A DNA stretch of 64,000 bases from contig CAVXUB010000003.1 of the NCBI GenBank assembly GCA_963764805.1, forward strand, positions 186,001 through 250,000, written 5' to 3'. Shown here one piece after another: positions 34,471-43,280 of the stretch. Positions within the stretch are counted from its first letter, which is position 1; every line of letters begins with the position of its first letter. The position numbers and the translations under genes were made by a program. The DNA is from CAVXUB01 sp963764805. Lineage in GTDB: Bacteria; Actinomycetota; Acidimicrobiia; Acidimicrobiales; Bog-793. The notes under the pieces are model-generated. The model was not told the origin of the DNA, ran no database searches, and saw nothing but the letters and a program-made list of their open reading frames with translations.

Positions 34471-34815
34471 TCAACCGCGCAGCTGGCGGAGCTCCTGCGG
34501 GTCGACCGTCCCGAAGCTCTTGTGAGCCTGGATCACGAACGCCAGCAGGAGCGCGCTCACCGCGGCCTCGACGACGATGTCAGTCAGCGCCAGCGCCTGC
34601 ACCACCGGATCGACGGTCAGAGTGTGCAGGGGGATGTCAGAGAAGTACGGAGCCGCGCCTCCTGTCTGGTAGCCGATCGACAGCAGCAGCACGTACGTCG
34701 AGGATTGGACGACGATCAGGCAGACCACCAGATGCACGAGGTGGCGGCTCGTGACGATGCCGTACAGCCCGCTTGCGAGGATCCATGCCACCACCACATA
34801 CGGGAGAACGCTCAT
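34471..34815 (-). CDS. mrpC: Mrp-type antiporter subunit C
   Basis: A 114-residue NuoK-like protein with three helices (VVVAWILASGLYGIVTS, LVHLVVCLIVVQSSTYVLLL and DIVVEAAVSALLLAFVIQ) and the conserved glutamate in VVEAA. NuoK-like subunits form part of the proton path. Its ATG overlaps the preceding subunit's stop by four bases (ATGA). Confidence 0.88.
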   Translation of the reverse strand: MSVLPYVVVAWILASGLYGIVTSRHLVHLVVCLIVVQSSTYVLLLSIGYQTGGAAPYFSDIPLHTLTVDPVVQALALTDIVVEAAVSALLLAFVIQAHKSFGTVDPQELRQLRG

Positions 34816-35570
34816 CGCGCATCTTTCAGGAAGAGGGTCTGCTCCAACAGCTCGCTCACGATCAGCAGGAAGGCCGAGCAGACCTCGACACCCACGCAGA
34901 AGCTGATGATCGGGATGGTGCCGCCTGCGTCGACGGCGCCGTCGACCTGGCCGAGCGGTATGACGTTCGCCAGGTAGGCCGCACCTGAGGCGAAGACCCC
35001 GAGGCCGACGCCGACGAAGCCACCGGCGCCGAACGCCTCGATGGCGTCGAGCACCACGACTGGACTGAGCCTTTTCATGCTGAGGAACTGTCCGGCCAGG
35101 TAGATCAGCACGAGGCCCGACGTCAGCACGACGCCGCCCTGGAAGCCACCGGAGGGATTGGTCTGCGCGTGGGTGGCGAGGAACCAGCCCATCACGAGGA
35201 CCGGGCCGATGAAGGCGATCGCCGAGATGCGCACCCCGTCGCTGACGGGTGGCACCGAGACGCCCTCGGCGCTGTCGCTCGGCGTATCCGCGTGCTCTCG
35301 GCGAAGCTGGCGGAGCACGAGCGCAACTCCGATCGCTGCCACGAAGAGGATGAACTCCTCGCCGATCGTGTCGAAGCCCCGGTAGTCGAAGTTGACAGCC
35401 GAGACGACGCCTGTGGCATGGGTCTGACCGACAGCGATCTTGACGATCACCTTGCCGTAGGGGCCGAGGTACTGGCCGAACTGCGGCAGGTCGACCAGCC
35501 CCCAGAGGTAGAAGCCTGAGAGCATCGCCACGCCGACAAGGAGCATCGTCCGGCGGCCTCCGGGACTCAT
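34812..35570 (-). CDS. mrpB: Fused MbhE-like and MrpB domains
   Basis: A 252-residue membrane protein. Residues 1-85 resemble the MbhE/MrpA C-terminal segment (VNFDYRGFDTIGEEFILFVAAIGVALVLR). The remainder is MrpB-like, with PVLVMGWFLATHAQTNPSGGFQGGVVLTSGLVLIYLAG. This domain combination supplies the small parts of MrpA that are missing elsewhere. The start overlaps the previous stop by one base (TGATG). Confidence 0.85.
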   Translation of the reverse strand: MSPGGRRTMLLVGVAMLSGFYLWGLVDLPQFGQYLGPYGKVIVKIAVGQTHATGVVSAVNFDYRGFDTIGEEFILFVAAIGVALVLRQLRREHADTPSDSAEGVSVPPVSDGVRISAIAFIGPVLVMGWFLATHAQTNPSGGFQGGVVLTSGLVLIYLAGQFLSMKRLSPVVVLDAIEAFGAGGFVGVGLGVFASGAAYLANVIPLGQVDGAVDAGGTIPIISFCVGVEVCSAFLLIVSELLEQTLFLKDAR

Positions 35571-35893
35571 CAGGCCTCGCCCTTCTTCGGCCCCGTCCGC
35601 GGCCGGGCCTCTTGCTGGCCCCTGATCTTGGCCAACGCGAGCAGGAGCAGCAGCGGCAGGATGACGGCGCCGACAGTCACCTCCGAGAGGGTCACGTCAG
35701 GCGCCTGCAGAGCCATAAAGGTGAGCGAGAGCACTATTCCGTACATGCTCAGGAACACCACCTGCCTGGTAGGGATACGGCAGGTCGCGACGAGCGTCGC
35801 TCCCGCCGCGGCGAGGACGAGCAGGGTGACCTGCAGCACGTCCTCCACCCAGGTCGGGGGGAGCTTGCCCACCTCGGCGACGAGCCCGCTCAC
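35570..35893 (-). CDS. MbhD/DUF4040 antiporter subunit
   Basis: A 107-residue three-helix protein like the MbhD (DUF4040) part of MrpA: VLQVTLLVLAAAGATLVATC, VVFLSMYGIVLSLTFMALQA and PDVTLSEVTVGAVILPLLLLLALAKI. The conserved acidic APDVTLSE lies in a membrane segment. GTG 35893 overlaps the mrpG stop (GTGA). Confidence 0.85.
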   Translation of the reverse strand: MSGLVAEVGKLPPTWVEDVLQVTLLVLAAAGATLVATCRIPTRQVVFLSMYGIVLSLTFMALQAPDVTLSEVTVGAVILPLLLLLALAKIRGQQEARPRTGPKKGEA

Positions 35894-36198
35894 CTCGGGT
35901 CCTTCCCGCGCCAGTCGCCTTCCTGCCGGATGCGGGCCGCTCGGATCGTGGCGTGGCTCAGGTAAGGCGAGGCGATCGCCACGATGCCGAGCGCCAACCA
36001 TGTCGCACCGGTGTTCTCGTCCCAGCCCTCGCGGACCGTCACCGCCACCGCCACGAGCAGGGGAGCAACCACCGAGATCGGCGTCACGTAGTGCACTCGC
36101 TGGTAGACGTCCTTCATCAAGAGCACCCCGAGCGTGCACATCAGGACGATCACGCACGCCGCCCCGAGCAGGATGCTCTCGGCGATGGCGACGCTCAC
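35890..36198 (-). CDS. mrpG: Mrp-type antiporter subunit G
   Basis: A 102-residue three-helix protein with the MrpG pattern GVLLMKDVYQRVHYVTPISVVAPLLVAVAV and a C-terminal YLSHATIRAARI. The start is GTG 36198, overlapping the mrpF stop as GTGA; an upstream TTG is less likely. MrpG is a small structural subunit of the antiporter. Confidence 0.88.
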   Translation of the reverse strand: MSVAIAESILLGAACVIVLMCTLGVLLMKDVYQRVHYVTPISVVAPLLVAVAVTVREGWDENTGATWLALGIVAIASPYLSHATIRAARIRQEGDWRGKDPR

Positions 36199-36446
36199 AG
36201 CCAACGCTCCAGCGCGTGCACGAACACGAGGCCGCTCGCCAGCAGCAGCACGGCGAAGAGCAAGGGGAACTCGAACAGCCCCGGCCTCTCGAAACCCTCC
36301 GGCAGCAAGATGAACTCCATCACCACGATCGAGCTCGCCGCCTCGTAGGCGACGACCGCGTCCATCAGCGTCCCCCGCCAGGCGACGATCCCGAGCGGGA
36401 TCATCCCGAGCAACATGACGGCGCCCGCCAGCACGAACTCAGGCAT
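36195..36446 (-). CDS. mrpF: Mrp-type antiporter subunit F
   Basis: An 83-residue three-helix protein. The segment RGTLMDAVVAYEAASSIVVM corresponds to the conserved R-G-x-x-x-D-A-V/I-V-A region of MrpF, here with changed context. It follows mrpE by six bases and is coupled to mrpG by a GTGA overlap. It is a small subunit of the cation/proton antiporter. Confidence 0.85.
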   Translation of the reverse strand: MPEFVLAGAVMLLGMIPLGIVAWRGTLMDAVVAYEAASSIVVMEFILLPEGFERPGLFEFPLLFAVLLLASGLVFVHALERWL

Positions 36447-36451
36447 CGCTC

Positions 36452-36997
36452 TCAGGTGTCACGGGGGACGAGCTGGTGGATGACCATCACGCCCCGCTCC
36501 TCGTCGACGCCGAGGGCGAAGGTGTTGGGGGCGAAAGAGGTGATGCCGATCGCCACTGCTCGTCTGGACTCTTCTTCTTGCTTGTCGGCACCGCGGGGAC
36601 GCGACGGCTCGACCGGCTTCTCGGTGAACGTGCTCGCCGGCGCCTTGCCGGTGGTCATCCGCCGGATCAGAGCGGCGAGAACGGTCACCGTGTCGCGAAG
36701 AACGTTGAGGGGCAGACGTAGCGCAGGTACGAGCCACTCGGCCCGGATGTGGATGTGGCTGGCGGCCTGGTCGGCGGCGAGCTCGGCAGCGAGCGCCGCG
36801 ATCGCCGCCACTATGGCGCCCACGATCAGCTCGGCGGTGAGCAATGTGTCGTCCGCCCACACCCAGAACGCCATCAGGACGACCCACCAGGCGAGCCACG
36901 ACGCCAGCCGCCGCGGCAGCGGACGTCTTGTTGGCTTGCGCCGGCCGCTCTCGCTGCCGGCGACCGGGCCGCCTACCTGTCCCTGCCTAGCGGGCAT
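36452..36997 (-). CDS. mrpE: Mrp-type antiporter subunit E
   Basis: A 181-residue protein with an N-terminal pair of helices (LASWLAWWVVLMAFWVWA and LIVGAIVAAIAALAAELA) and a soluble C-terminal part including LNVLRDTVTVLAALIRRM and the MrpE motif ITSFAPNTFALGVDEERGVM. ATG 36997 is the likely start. It is the first gene of the leftward operon E-F-G-MbhD-MbhE/B-C-D. MrpE helps assembly or stability. Confidence 0.85.
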   Translation of the reverse strand: MPARQGQVGGPVAGSESGRRKPTRRPLPRRLASWLAWWVVLMAFWVWADDTLLTAELIVGAIVAAIAALAAELAADQAASHIHIRAEWLVPALRLPLNVLRDTVTVLAALIRRMTTGKAPASTFTEKPVEPSRPRGADKQEEESRRAVAIGITSFAPNTFALGVDEERGVMVIHQLVPRDT

Positions 36998-37236
36998 CAC
37001 CCTCCTCGCGAGCTGGGGCCCGCCGATCGTGCGCGTCGAGCCACGGCAGAGCCTTCTTCTTGTGGGAGCGTTACCCGACCGATGGGCCCTGCACACGCAC
37101 CATTTGCGCAAGTTTGGGGCGCCAGTGGGTCGGGTAGCCGCAGGTTGAAGATCGTTCTGTTGAGCGGATCGCTGCCCGGTGCGGCTGCCGCTTCTGGTCG
37201 CGACCGCTCAGCGACTCGACAGCGGCGAGGTGCCAA
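36998..37236. other. Divergent intergenic region, Mrp operon and hemerythrin-like gene
   Basis: About 240 bases that must hold promoters for the leftward Mrp operon and the rightward hemerythrin/formate dehydrogenase genes. A TTGCGCAA palindrome near 37110 is the only clear symmetry seen; no confident -35/-10 pair was found. Confidence 0.4.
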
Positions 37237-38043
37237 GTGCCGACGAAGTCAGTCGTCATGTCCATGGTTCGCTCCGGCAAGTCCTACGAGGAGGTGGGCG
37301 GGGAGCTCGGGCTGACCGCCGGAGCCGCCTACCTGATCGCCACGGGACTCCCCGTCGACGGCAGCGACGGGGTCTACTACCTACCCCCAGAACGGGAGGG
37401 AGCTCTCGACGGGAGCACGCAGCATCTGTCGAACCCCCCGACGGAGGTGCCGAAGAGCAGTTCCACCACCGAGCAATGGGTTCGCCGCCGCGCCAGCTCC
37501 GATCGCACGATGCTGGAGGCGGCGGGGCGCCGCACGCTCGAACCCCCGGATGTAGCAGGCGACAGCGACGACATCGTCGACCTGATCGGCAACGACCACA
37601 ATCAGGTGGAGTACCTGCAGAAGGAGCTGAAGGCGATCCCCGCGGGCGAGAGCCCCGAAGATCAACACCACCTGCGGCGAGTGGCTGTCGTCGACCTGAT
37701 GCGCGACCGACTCACCCTGCACGAGTCGGCGGAGAGCGAGTGCCTGTGGCCGGCGGTGCGCCGGTCGCTGCCCGACGGGGAGATGCTCGCCTCCAAAGCG
37801 GCCTGCCAGGAGAAGGAGGGCCACGACCTGCTCGAGCAGTTGGCGAAGGCGCGCCAGGATCCCGGCACCTTCGGCCAGCTCGCCCAGCAGCTCGACGCGG
37901 CGCTGCGCAAGCACGTCGCCTTCGAGGACCACGTGCTACTCAAGTTCGAGGATGTGGTCGGCGAGGACGAGCGGCGGCGGATCGGGCGCGAGTACCTCGC
38001 TGCCAAGTCGACGGCGGCAGCGCCGCAGCGCGAGGCGTCCTGA
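37237..38043 (+). CDS. Hemerythrin-like HHE domain protein with N-terminal extension
   Basis: A 268-residue protein. The first 110 residues resemble a helix-turn-helix-like segment (VVMSMVRSGKSYEEVGGELGLTAGAAYLIATGLP), which may bind DNA or simply be a structural extension. Residues 110-250 form the HHE domain, with ligand candidates in GNDHNQVEYL, TLHESAESECLWPAVR, EKEGHDLLEQL and KHVAFEDHVLL. The start is GTG 37237. It ends two bases before the formate dehydrogenase alpha gene and probably shares its transcript, so oxygen or redox sensing for this operon is possible. Confidence 0.8.
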   Translation: MPTKSVVMSMVRSGKSYEEVGGELGLTAGAAYLIATGLPVDGSDGVYYLPPEREGALDGSTQHLSNPPTEVPKSSSTTEQWVRRRASSDRTMLEAAGRRTLEPPDVAGDSDDIVDLIGNDHNQVEYLQKELKAIPAGESPEDQHHLRRVAVVDLMRDRLTLHESAESECLWPAVRRSLPDGEMLASKAACQEKEGHDLLEQLAKARQDPGTFGQLAQQLDAALRKHVAFEDHVLLKFEDVVGEDERRRIGREYLAAKSTAAAPQREAS

Positions 38044-38045
38044 GG

Positions 38046-41000
38046 ATGGCCGGCAGGGACAGCCAGGCGAGGAGCGGGCGCACCAACGACGGGATCAAGG
38101 TGCCGATGCTGCACCGGTGGCCGGTGCCGATCCAGCTGCGGGGGACCGACAGGCGGGGACGGGGACGGGCTGCCCAGACCAAGCAGTCCGAGGAGCTGCT
38201 GCCGCGCACGATCACCGCCGACCGGGTGGTGAAGTCGGTCTGCCCGTACTGCGGAGTCGGCTGCGCTCAGAACGTCTACGTCAAGGACGAGAAGGTGATC
38301 CAGATCGAAGGCGATCCGGACTCGCCCGTGAGCCGTGGCCGCCTCTGCCCGAAGGGCGCCGCCTCCCTGCAGCTGACGACCGGCGACTCGCGCCGGCACG
38401 AGGTCCTCTACCGGAGGCCGTACTCGACTGAGTGGGAGCCGCTCGCTCTCGACGAAGCGATGGACATGATCGCCGAGCGCGTGGTGCGCACTCGCCGCGA
38501 GACCTTCGAGTGGGAGTCGGACGGCAAGCGGACGAGGCGCACGCTCGGAATCGCCAGCCTCGGCGGCGCCACGCTCGACATCGAGGAGAACTATCTGATC
38601 AAAAAGCTCTTCACGGCGCTCGGCGTCATCCAGACCGAGAACCAGGCGCGGGTCTGCCACAGCTCGACTGTCGCCGGGCTCGGCACCTCGTTCGGACGCG
38701 GCGGCGCCACGACCTGCATGCAGGACCTGCAGAACTCGGACTGCATCGTCATCGAGGGGTCGAACTTCGCCGAGTGCCATCCCGTCGGGTTCCAGTGGGT
38801 GATGGAGGCAAAGGAGCGCGGTGCGACTGTCATCCACGTCGATCCTCGTTTCACTCGCACGAGCGCGCTCGCCGACATCCACGTCCCGATCCGGGCGGGC
38901 TCGGACAACGCCTTCCTGGGCGGGATCATCAACTACGTGCTGAGCAACGAGCTCTGGTTCCGTGACTACGTGCTCGAGTACACGAACGCCTCGCACATAA
39001 TCCGCGAGGGCTACAAGGACGCCGAGGACCTGGACGGGCTGTTCGTCGGGCTGGAGGACGAGGAGCGCAAGTACGACAGCGGAAGCTGGGAGTACGAGGG
39101 GATGGAGGCGCAGGCGGCGTCAGGCAACCGCGACGAGGAGGCGGAACGGCGGCTCGGAGAGGGCGAGAGCTCCTCGTCGGAGGAGTCCTCTGGCGACGGA
39201 TCGGGATCGTCCTCGGGCGGGCACTCCTCCTCGTCTCATGCCGGCCGTTCCGAGTCCCACGGCTCGGGCGGCGCGTCCATCGAGGGGGATCCGGACACCG
39301 ACCCGACCCTCACGCACCCGCGCTGTGTGATGCAGATCCTGCGCCACCACTACCGTCGCTACACCCCCGAGATGGTCGAGGAGGTGTGCGGCATCGATCC
39401 CGAGCTGTTCGAGCTCGTCTGCCGCAAGATAACCGACAGCTCGGGCCGCGACCGGACGACAGCGTTCGTCTATGCGGTTGGCTGGACTCAGCACAGCTTC
39501 GGCGCGCAGGTGATCCGGGGCTCGTGCGTGCTGCAGCTGTTGCTGGGGAACATCGGGCGCCCGGGCGGAGGTATCCAGGCGCTGCGCGGCCATGCCAGCA
39601 TCCAAGGCTCCACCGACGTCTCCACGCTGTTCAATCTGCTCCCCGGATACCTGCCGATGCCACGGGCGCACGAGCACGACGACCTCGACGCGTACGTGGA
39701 CTCCGAGGCCGCCCACCGGGGGTATTGGGGCGCGATGAAGTCGTACATGGTGAGCCTGCTCAAGGCCTACTTCGGTGCGGCGGCCAACGCCGACAACCAG
39801 TTCTGTTTCGACTACCTGCCGCGCCTCACGGGCAGTCACAGCACCTACGAGACGGTGATGGCGCAGATGGACGGCGACTGCAAGGGTTATTTCCTGCTCG
39901 GGGAGAACCCGGCTGTCGGCTCCGCCAACGGCCGCATGCAGCGTCTCGGGATGGCCAACCTCGACTGGCTGGTGGTGCGCGACTTCTCGCTGATCGAGTC
40001 GGCGACCTGGTGGCTCGACGGTCCGGAGATCGAGACGGGTGAGCTGAGAACCGACCAGATCAAGACCGAGATCTTCTTCCTGCCGGCCGCCTCCCACACC
40101 GAGAAGAACGGCTCTTACACCAACACCAATCGCCTGCTGCAGTACCACTACCAAGCCGTCGAGCCGGCGGGCGAGGCGAGGAGCGACCTCTGGTTCATGT
40201 ATCACCTCGGTCGCAGGATCCGCTCGCTGCTCGGCGGCTCGACCGATCCGATGGACCGGCCGGTGCTCGACCTCACGTGGGACTATCCAACCGAGGGCAG
40301 CATCGAAGAGCCGAGCGCGGAGGCGGTGCTGGCCGAGATCAACGGTTGGGACTCAGAAGGAAGTCCTCTCGCCAACTACGAGCAGCTGAACGACGACGGC
40401 TCGACGGCGTGCGGCTGCTGGATCTACTGCGGCGTGTTCGCCGACGGGGTGAACCAGGCGGCACGCCGGCTTCCCGCCAAGGAGCAGAACTGGCTCGGGC
40501 CCGAGTGGTGCTGGGCGTGGCCCGCCAACCGTCGGATCCTCTACAACCGCGCCTCGGCGGATCCTGACGGAAAGCCGTGGAGCGAGCGCAAGGCTCTGGT
40601 CTGGTGGGACGAGGAGCAGGCGCAGTGGGTGGGCCACGACATCGCAGACTTCGGGAAGAGCAAGTCCCCCCACTACCGCCCGCCCGACGGCGCGACGGCG
40701 GCAGATGCCGTCTCGGGCGTCGACCCGTTCATCATGCAGGCTGACGGCAAGGGATGGTTGTACGTGCCGGCGGGGCTGATCGACGGCCCGCTGCCCACGC
40801 ACTACGAGCCGCAGGAGTCGCCGGTTCGCAACCCCCTCTACAGACAACAGCGCAACCCGGTGAGGCAGGTGTACTCTCGGCCGCACAACCGCTACCACCC
40901 GAGCGGAGACGAGCCCGGGGCCGACGTCTACCCGTTCGTGCTGTCGACGTGGCGGCTCACCGAGCAGTTCACCGCCGGCGGGATGAGCCGCTGGACTCCC

Positions 41001-41411
41001 TACCTGGCCGAGCTCCAGCCGGAGCTTTTCTGCGAGGTCTCGCCGGCCCTGGCGGAGCTGCGGGGGCTCGAGCACGGCGGCTGGGCGACGATAGTCACGG
41101 CCCGCAGTGCCATCGAGGCGAGGGTGATGGTGACCGAGCGGCTGCTGCCGCTCCACGCCGGCGGGAAGGTGGTGCACCAGATCGGCCTGCCGTTCCACTG
41201 GGGCCGGAACGGTCTCAGCACGGGCGACTCCGCCAACGACCTGACCTCCATCGCTCTCGATCCGAATGTCCACATCCAGGAGGTGAAGGCGCTGAGCGCG
41301 GACATCCTGGCCGGCCGCCGGCCGCAGGGCCCCGCGCTGCAGGCACTCGTCGAGGAGCACCGAAGGCGCGCCGGCATCTCCCCAGACACCGGTATGGAGG
41401 TGAGGACGTGA
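38046..41411 (+). CDS. Formate dehydrogenase alpha subunit (molybdopterin)
   Basis: An 1121-residue molybdopterin oxidoreductase. A [4Fe-4S] motif C66-x2-C69-x3-C73...C101 (SVCPYCGVGCAQN, GRLCPKGAAS) opens the protein. Cys204 in NQARVCHSSTVAG occupies the metal-ligand position that is Sec or Cys in FDH-N/FDH-O, followed by TSFGRGGATT. There is no Tat signal, so the enzyme should face the cytoplasm. A Ser/Gly/Glu-rich insert of about 70 residues (39098-39300) interrupts the domain. The reaction is expected to be formate to CO2, with electrons passed to the beta subunit. Confidence 0.88.
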   Translation: MAGRDSQARSGRTNDGIKVPMLHRWPVPIQLRGTDRRGRGRAAQTKQSEELLPRTITADRVVKSVCPYCGVGCAQNVYVKDEKVIQIEGDPDSPVSRGRLCPKGAASLQLTTGDSRRHEVLYRRPYSTEWEPLALDEAMDMIAERVVRTRRETFEWESDGKRTRRTLGIASLGGATLDIEENYLIKKLFTALGVIQTENQARVCHSSTVAGLGTSFGRGGATTCMQDLQNSDCIVIEGSNFAECHPVGFQWVMEAKERGATVIHVDPRFTRTSALADIHVPIRAGSDNAFLGGIINYVLSNELWFRDYVLEYTNASHIIREGYKDAEDLDGLFVGLEDEERKYDSGSWEYEGMEAQAASGNRDEEAERRLGEGESSSSEESSGDGSGSSSGGHSSSSHAGRSESHGSGGASIEGDPDTDPTLTHPRCVMQILRHHYRRYTPEMVEEVCGIDPELFELVCRKITDSSGRDRTTAFVYAVGWTQHSFGAQVIRGSCVLQLLLGNIGRPGGGIQALRGHASIQGSTDVSTLFNLLPGYLPMPRAHEHDDLDAYVDSEAAHRGYWGAMKSYMVSLLKAYFGAAANADNQFCFDYLPRLTGSHSTYETVMAQMDGDCKGYFLLGENPAVGSANGRMQRLGMANLDWLVVRDFSLIESATWWLDGPEIETGELRTDQIKTEIFFLPAASHTEKNGSYTNTNRLLQYHYQAVEPAGEARSDLWFMYHLGRRIRSLLGGSTDPMDRPVLDLTWDYPTEGSIEEPSAEAVLAEINGWDSEGSPLANYEQLNDDGSTACGCWIYCGVFADGVNQAARRLPAKEQNWLGPEWCWAWPANRRILYNRASADPDGKPWSERKALVWWDEEQAQWVGHDIADFGKSKSPHYRPPDGATAADAVSGVDPFIMQADGKGWLYVPAGLIDGPLPTHYEPQESPVRNPLYRQQRNPVRQVYSRPHNRYHPSGDEPGADVYPFVLSTWRLTEQFTAGGMSRWTPYLAELQPELFCEVSPALAELRGLEHGGWATIVTARSAIEARVMVTERLLPLHAGGKVVHQIGLPFHWGRNGLSTGDSANDLTSIALDPNVHIQEVKALSADILAGRRPQGPALQALVEEHRRRAGISPDTGMEVRT

Positions 41412-42344
41412 GGCTGCTGCTCGGGGATGCGAAGGGCTACGCCAACGGCCAGGACGCAGCGGCTGCCAGTGGCTACGAGCAAGCCCCGCCGCGCCTCGGG
41501 TTCTTCACCGACACGTCCGTGTGCATCGGCTGCAAAGCATGCGAGGTCGCCTGCAAGGAATGGAACCATGTACCCGAGGACGGCCTGACCTGGACGGGGT
41601 TCTCCTACGACAACACGCAGGGCCTCGGCGCGGACACCTGGCGGCACGTGGCGTTCATCGAGCAGCCGAAGCGCCTCGGCAACCAGATCGCCGGCCCGCT
41701 CACCGGCGCCGGCGGCGCCGGCTTCAGCGGTGGCGCCACACACGACGGCGGCGCCGAGGGCTCCGGTACGGGCTTTCGCTGGCTGATGTCCTCGGACGTG
41801 TGCAAGCACTGCACCGAGGCGGCATGTCTCGACGTCTGCCCGACGGGGGCCCTGTTCCGGACCGAGTTCGGCACCGTGGTCGTGCAGGAGGACGTCTGCA
41901 ACGGCTGCGGTTACTGCGTTTCGGCCTGCCCCTACGGGGTGATCGACGAGCGACCCGGCGACGGGCGGATGTGGAAGTGCACGCTCTGTTACGACCGCCT
42001 GAAGGCGGGGGTGGAACCGGCGTGCGCCAAGGCTTGTCCCACCGACTCCATCCAGTTCGGCCCGCTCGAGGAGCTGCGGGAACGGGCGAGCCGGCGGGTC
42101 TCGGCGCTGCAGGCCGCCGGGGTGAAGGAGGCTCGTCTCTACGGCCAAGACCCTGACGACGGTGTTGGGGGCGACGGCGCCTTCTTCCTGTTGCTCGACG
42201 AGCCCGAGGTCTACGGGCTGCCGCCGGATCCCGTGGTGACGACGCCGCGATCTGCCTGCGATGTGGCGCCGGGTGGGGGTGGGGGCACTCGCCCTTGCGA
42301 GCACGGTTGCCGCTTGTTTCGGTGCGGCGAGGAGGAGCAGATGA
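41408..42344 (+). CDS. Formate dehydrogenase beta subunit, four [4Fe-4S] clusters (frameshifted)
   Basis: About 311 residues after correction. Four ferredoxin-type clusters are seen: CIGCKACEVAC, CKHCTEAACLDVC, CNGCGYCVSAC and CTLCYDRLKAG...CAKAC. It transfers electrons from the alpha subunit to the membrane subunit. GTG 41408 overlaps the alpha stop (GTGA) with GGAGG upstream. As written the frame runs into the next gene; removing one base near 42245 gives TTRDLPAMWRR then VGVGALALASTVAACF, a C-terminal membrane anchor, and a stop overlapping the next ATG. Confidence 0.87.
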
Positions 42345-43258
42345 AGGGACGGCGGGAGCAGCCGATGGTGCCGGAGGCGCAGTTCACCTCCTACTACGGC
42401 AAGCCAGTGCTCAACCAGCCGACATGGGAGTCTCCGGACATCCCGGGCTATTTGTTCCTCGGCGGTCTGGCCGGCGCCTCGTCGGTCATCGCCGCCGGGG
42501 CGCAGCTGAGCGGCCGCGCCAGCCTGGCCCGGGTGAGCAAGGTCGGGTCAACTGCCGCCATCACCTTGTCCCTGGCGGCACTGGTGCACGACCTCGGCCG
42601 GCCCTCGCGGGCGCTCAACATGCTCCGGATGGTGAAGCCGACCTCTCCGATGAGCATCGGCTCGTGGCTCCTCACGGTCTTCGCACCCGCCTCTGCGATG
42701 GCTACCCTCTCCGACTTGACCGGGATGTCGCCGGCTCTGGGGGCGGCGGCGACGGCCGGTGCGGCCACCGCCGGGCCGATGGTCGCCACCTACACGGCAG
42801 CGCTGATCTCCAACACCGCCGTCCCCGCCTGGCACGGCGGCTACAGGGAGATGCCATTCCTGTTCGCCGCCTCGGCATCGTCGGCGGCGGCCGGCCTTGG
42901 CCTTGCCGGTTCTCCGGTGGCCGAGAACGCCCCCGTTCGGGCTCTGGCCCTACTGGCGGCGCCAGCGGAGCTGGCCATGGGAAAGGTGATGGAGAAGCGG
43001 CTCGGCCTCGTCGAGGAGTGCTACCGCCAAGGCAAGGCCGGCCGCTACATGCGGCTGGCCGAGGGCCTGACCGCGGCCGGTGCCGCCGGTGCACTATTCG
43101 CCCGCCGCAGCAGGGCTCTGGCGACCGCTTCGGGTCTGGCCCTCCTGGCAGGATCGGCCCTCACTCGCTTCGGGATCTTCGAGGCCGGTCTTGCCTCTGC
43201 CGAGGACCCGAAGTACACCGTCGTCCCGCAGCGGCAGCGGTTGGCGGCGGCAGGCTGA
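42341..43258 (+). CDS. NrfD-like membrane subunit (polysulfide reductase NrfD family)
   Basis: A 305-residue membrane protein with about eight helices and the family N-terminus SYYGKPVLNQPTWESPDIPGYLFLGGLAGASS. NrfD-like subunits exchange electrons with the quinone pool and are thought to anchor the iron-sulfur subunit. ATG 42341 overlaps the corrected beta-subunit stop (ATGA) and has GGAGGAG just before it, so it is a separate protein rather than a true fusion. It links formate oxidation to menaquinone. Confidence 0.85.
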   Translation: MKGRREQPMVPEAQFTSYYGKPVLNQPTWESPDIPGYLFLGGLAGASSVIAAGAQLSGRASLARVSKVGSTAAITLSLAALVHDLGRPSRALNMLRMVKPTSPMSIGSWLLTVFAPASAMATLSDLTGMSPALGAAATAGAATAGPMVATYTAALISNTAVPAWHGGYREMPFLFAASASSAAAGLGLAGSPVAENAPVRALALLAAPAELAMGKVMEKRLGLVEECYRQGKAGRYMRLAEGLTAAGAAGALFARRSRALATASGLALLAGSALTRFGIFEAGLASAEDPKYTVVPQRQRLAAAG

Positions 43259-43280
43259 TCCGGCTCCGGTCGAGGGCACC

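Noticed and set aside
37179..38045. Formate dehydrogenase alpha frame extended upstream through the hemerythrin-like gene
   Set aside because: That part has shadow composition and overlaps a real gene; the conserved protein begins at ATG 38046.
38650..38665. Selenocysteine in formate dehydrogenase
   Set aside because: The active-site codon is TGC (Cys204); no in-frame TGA is present in the gene.
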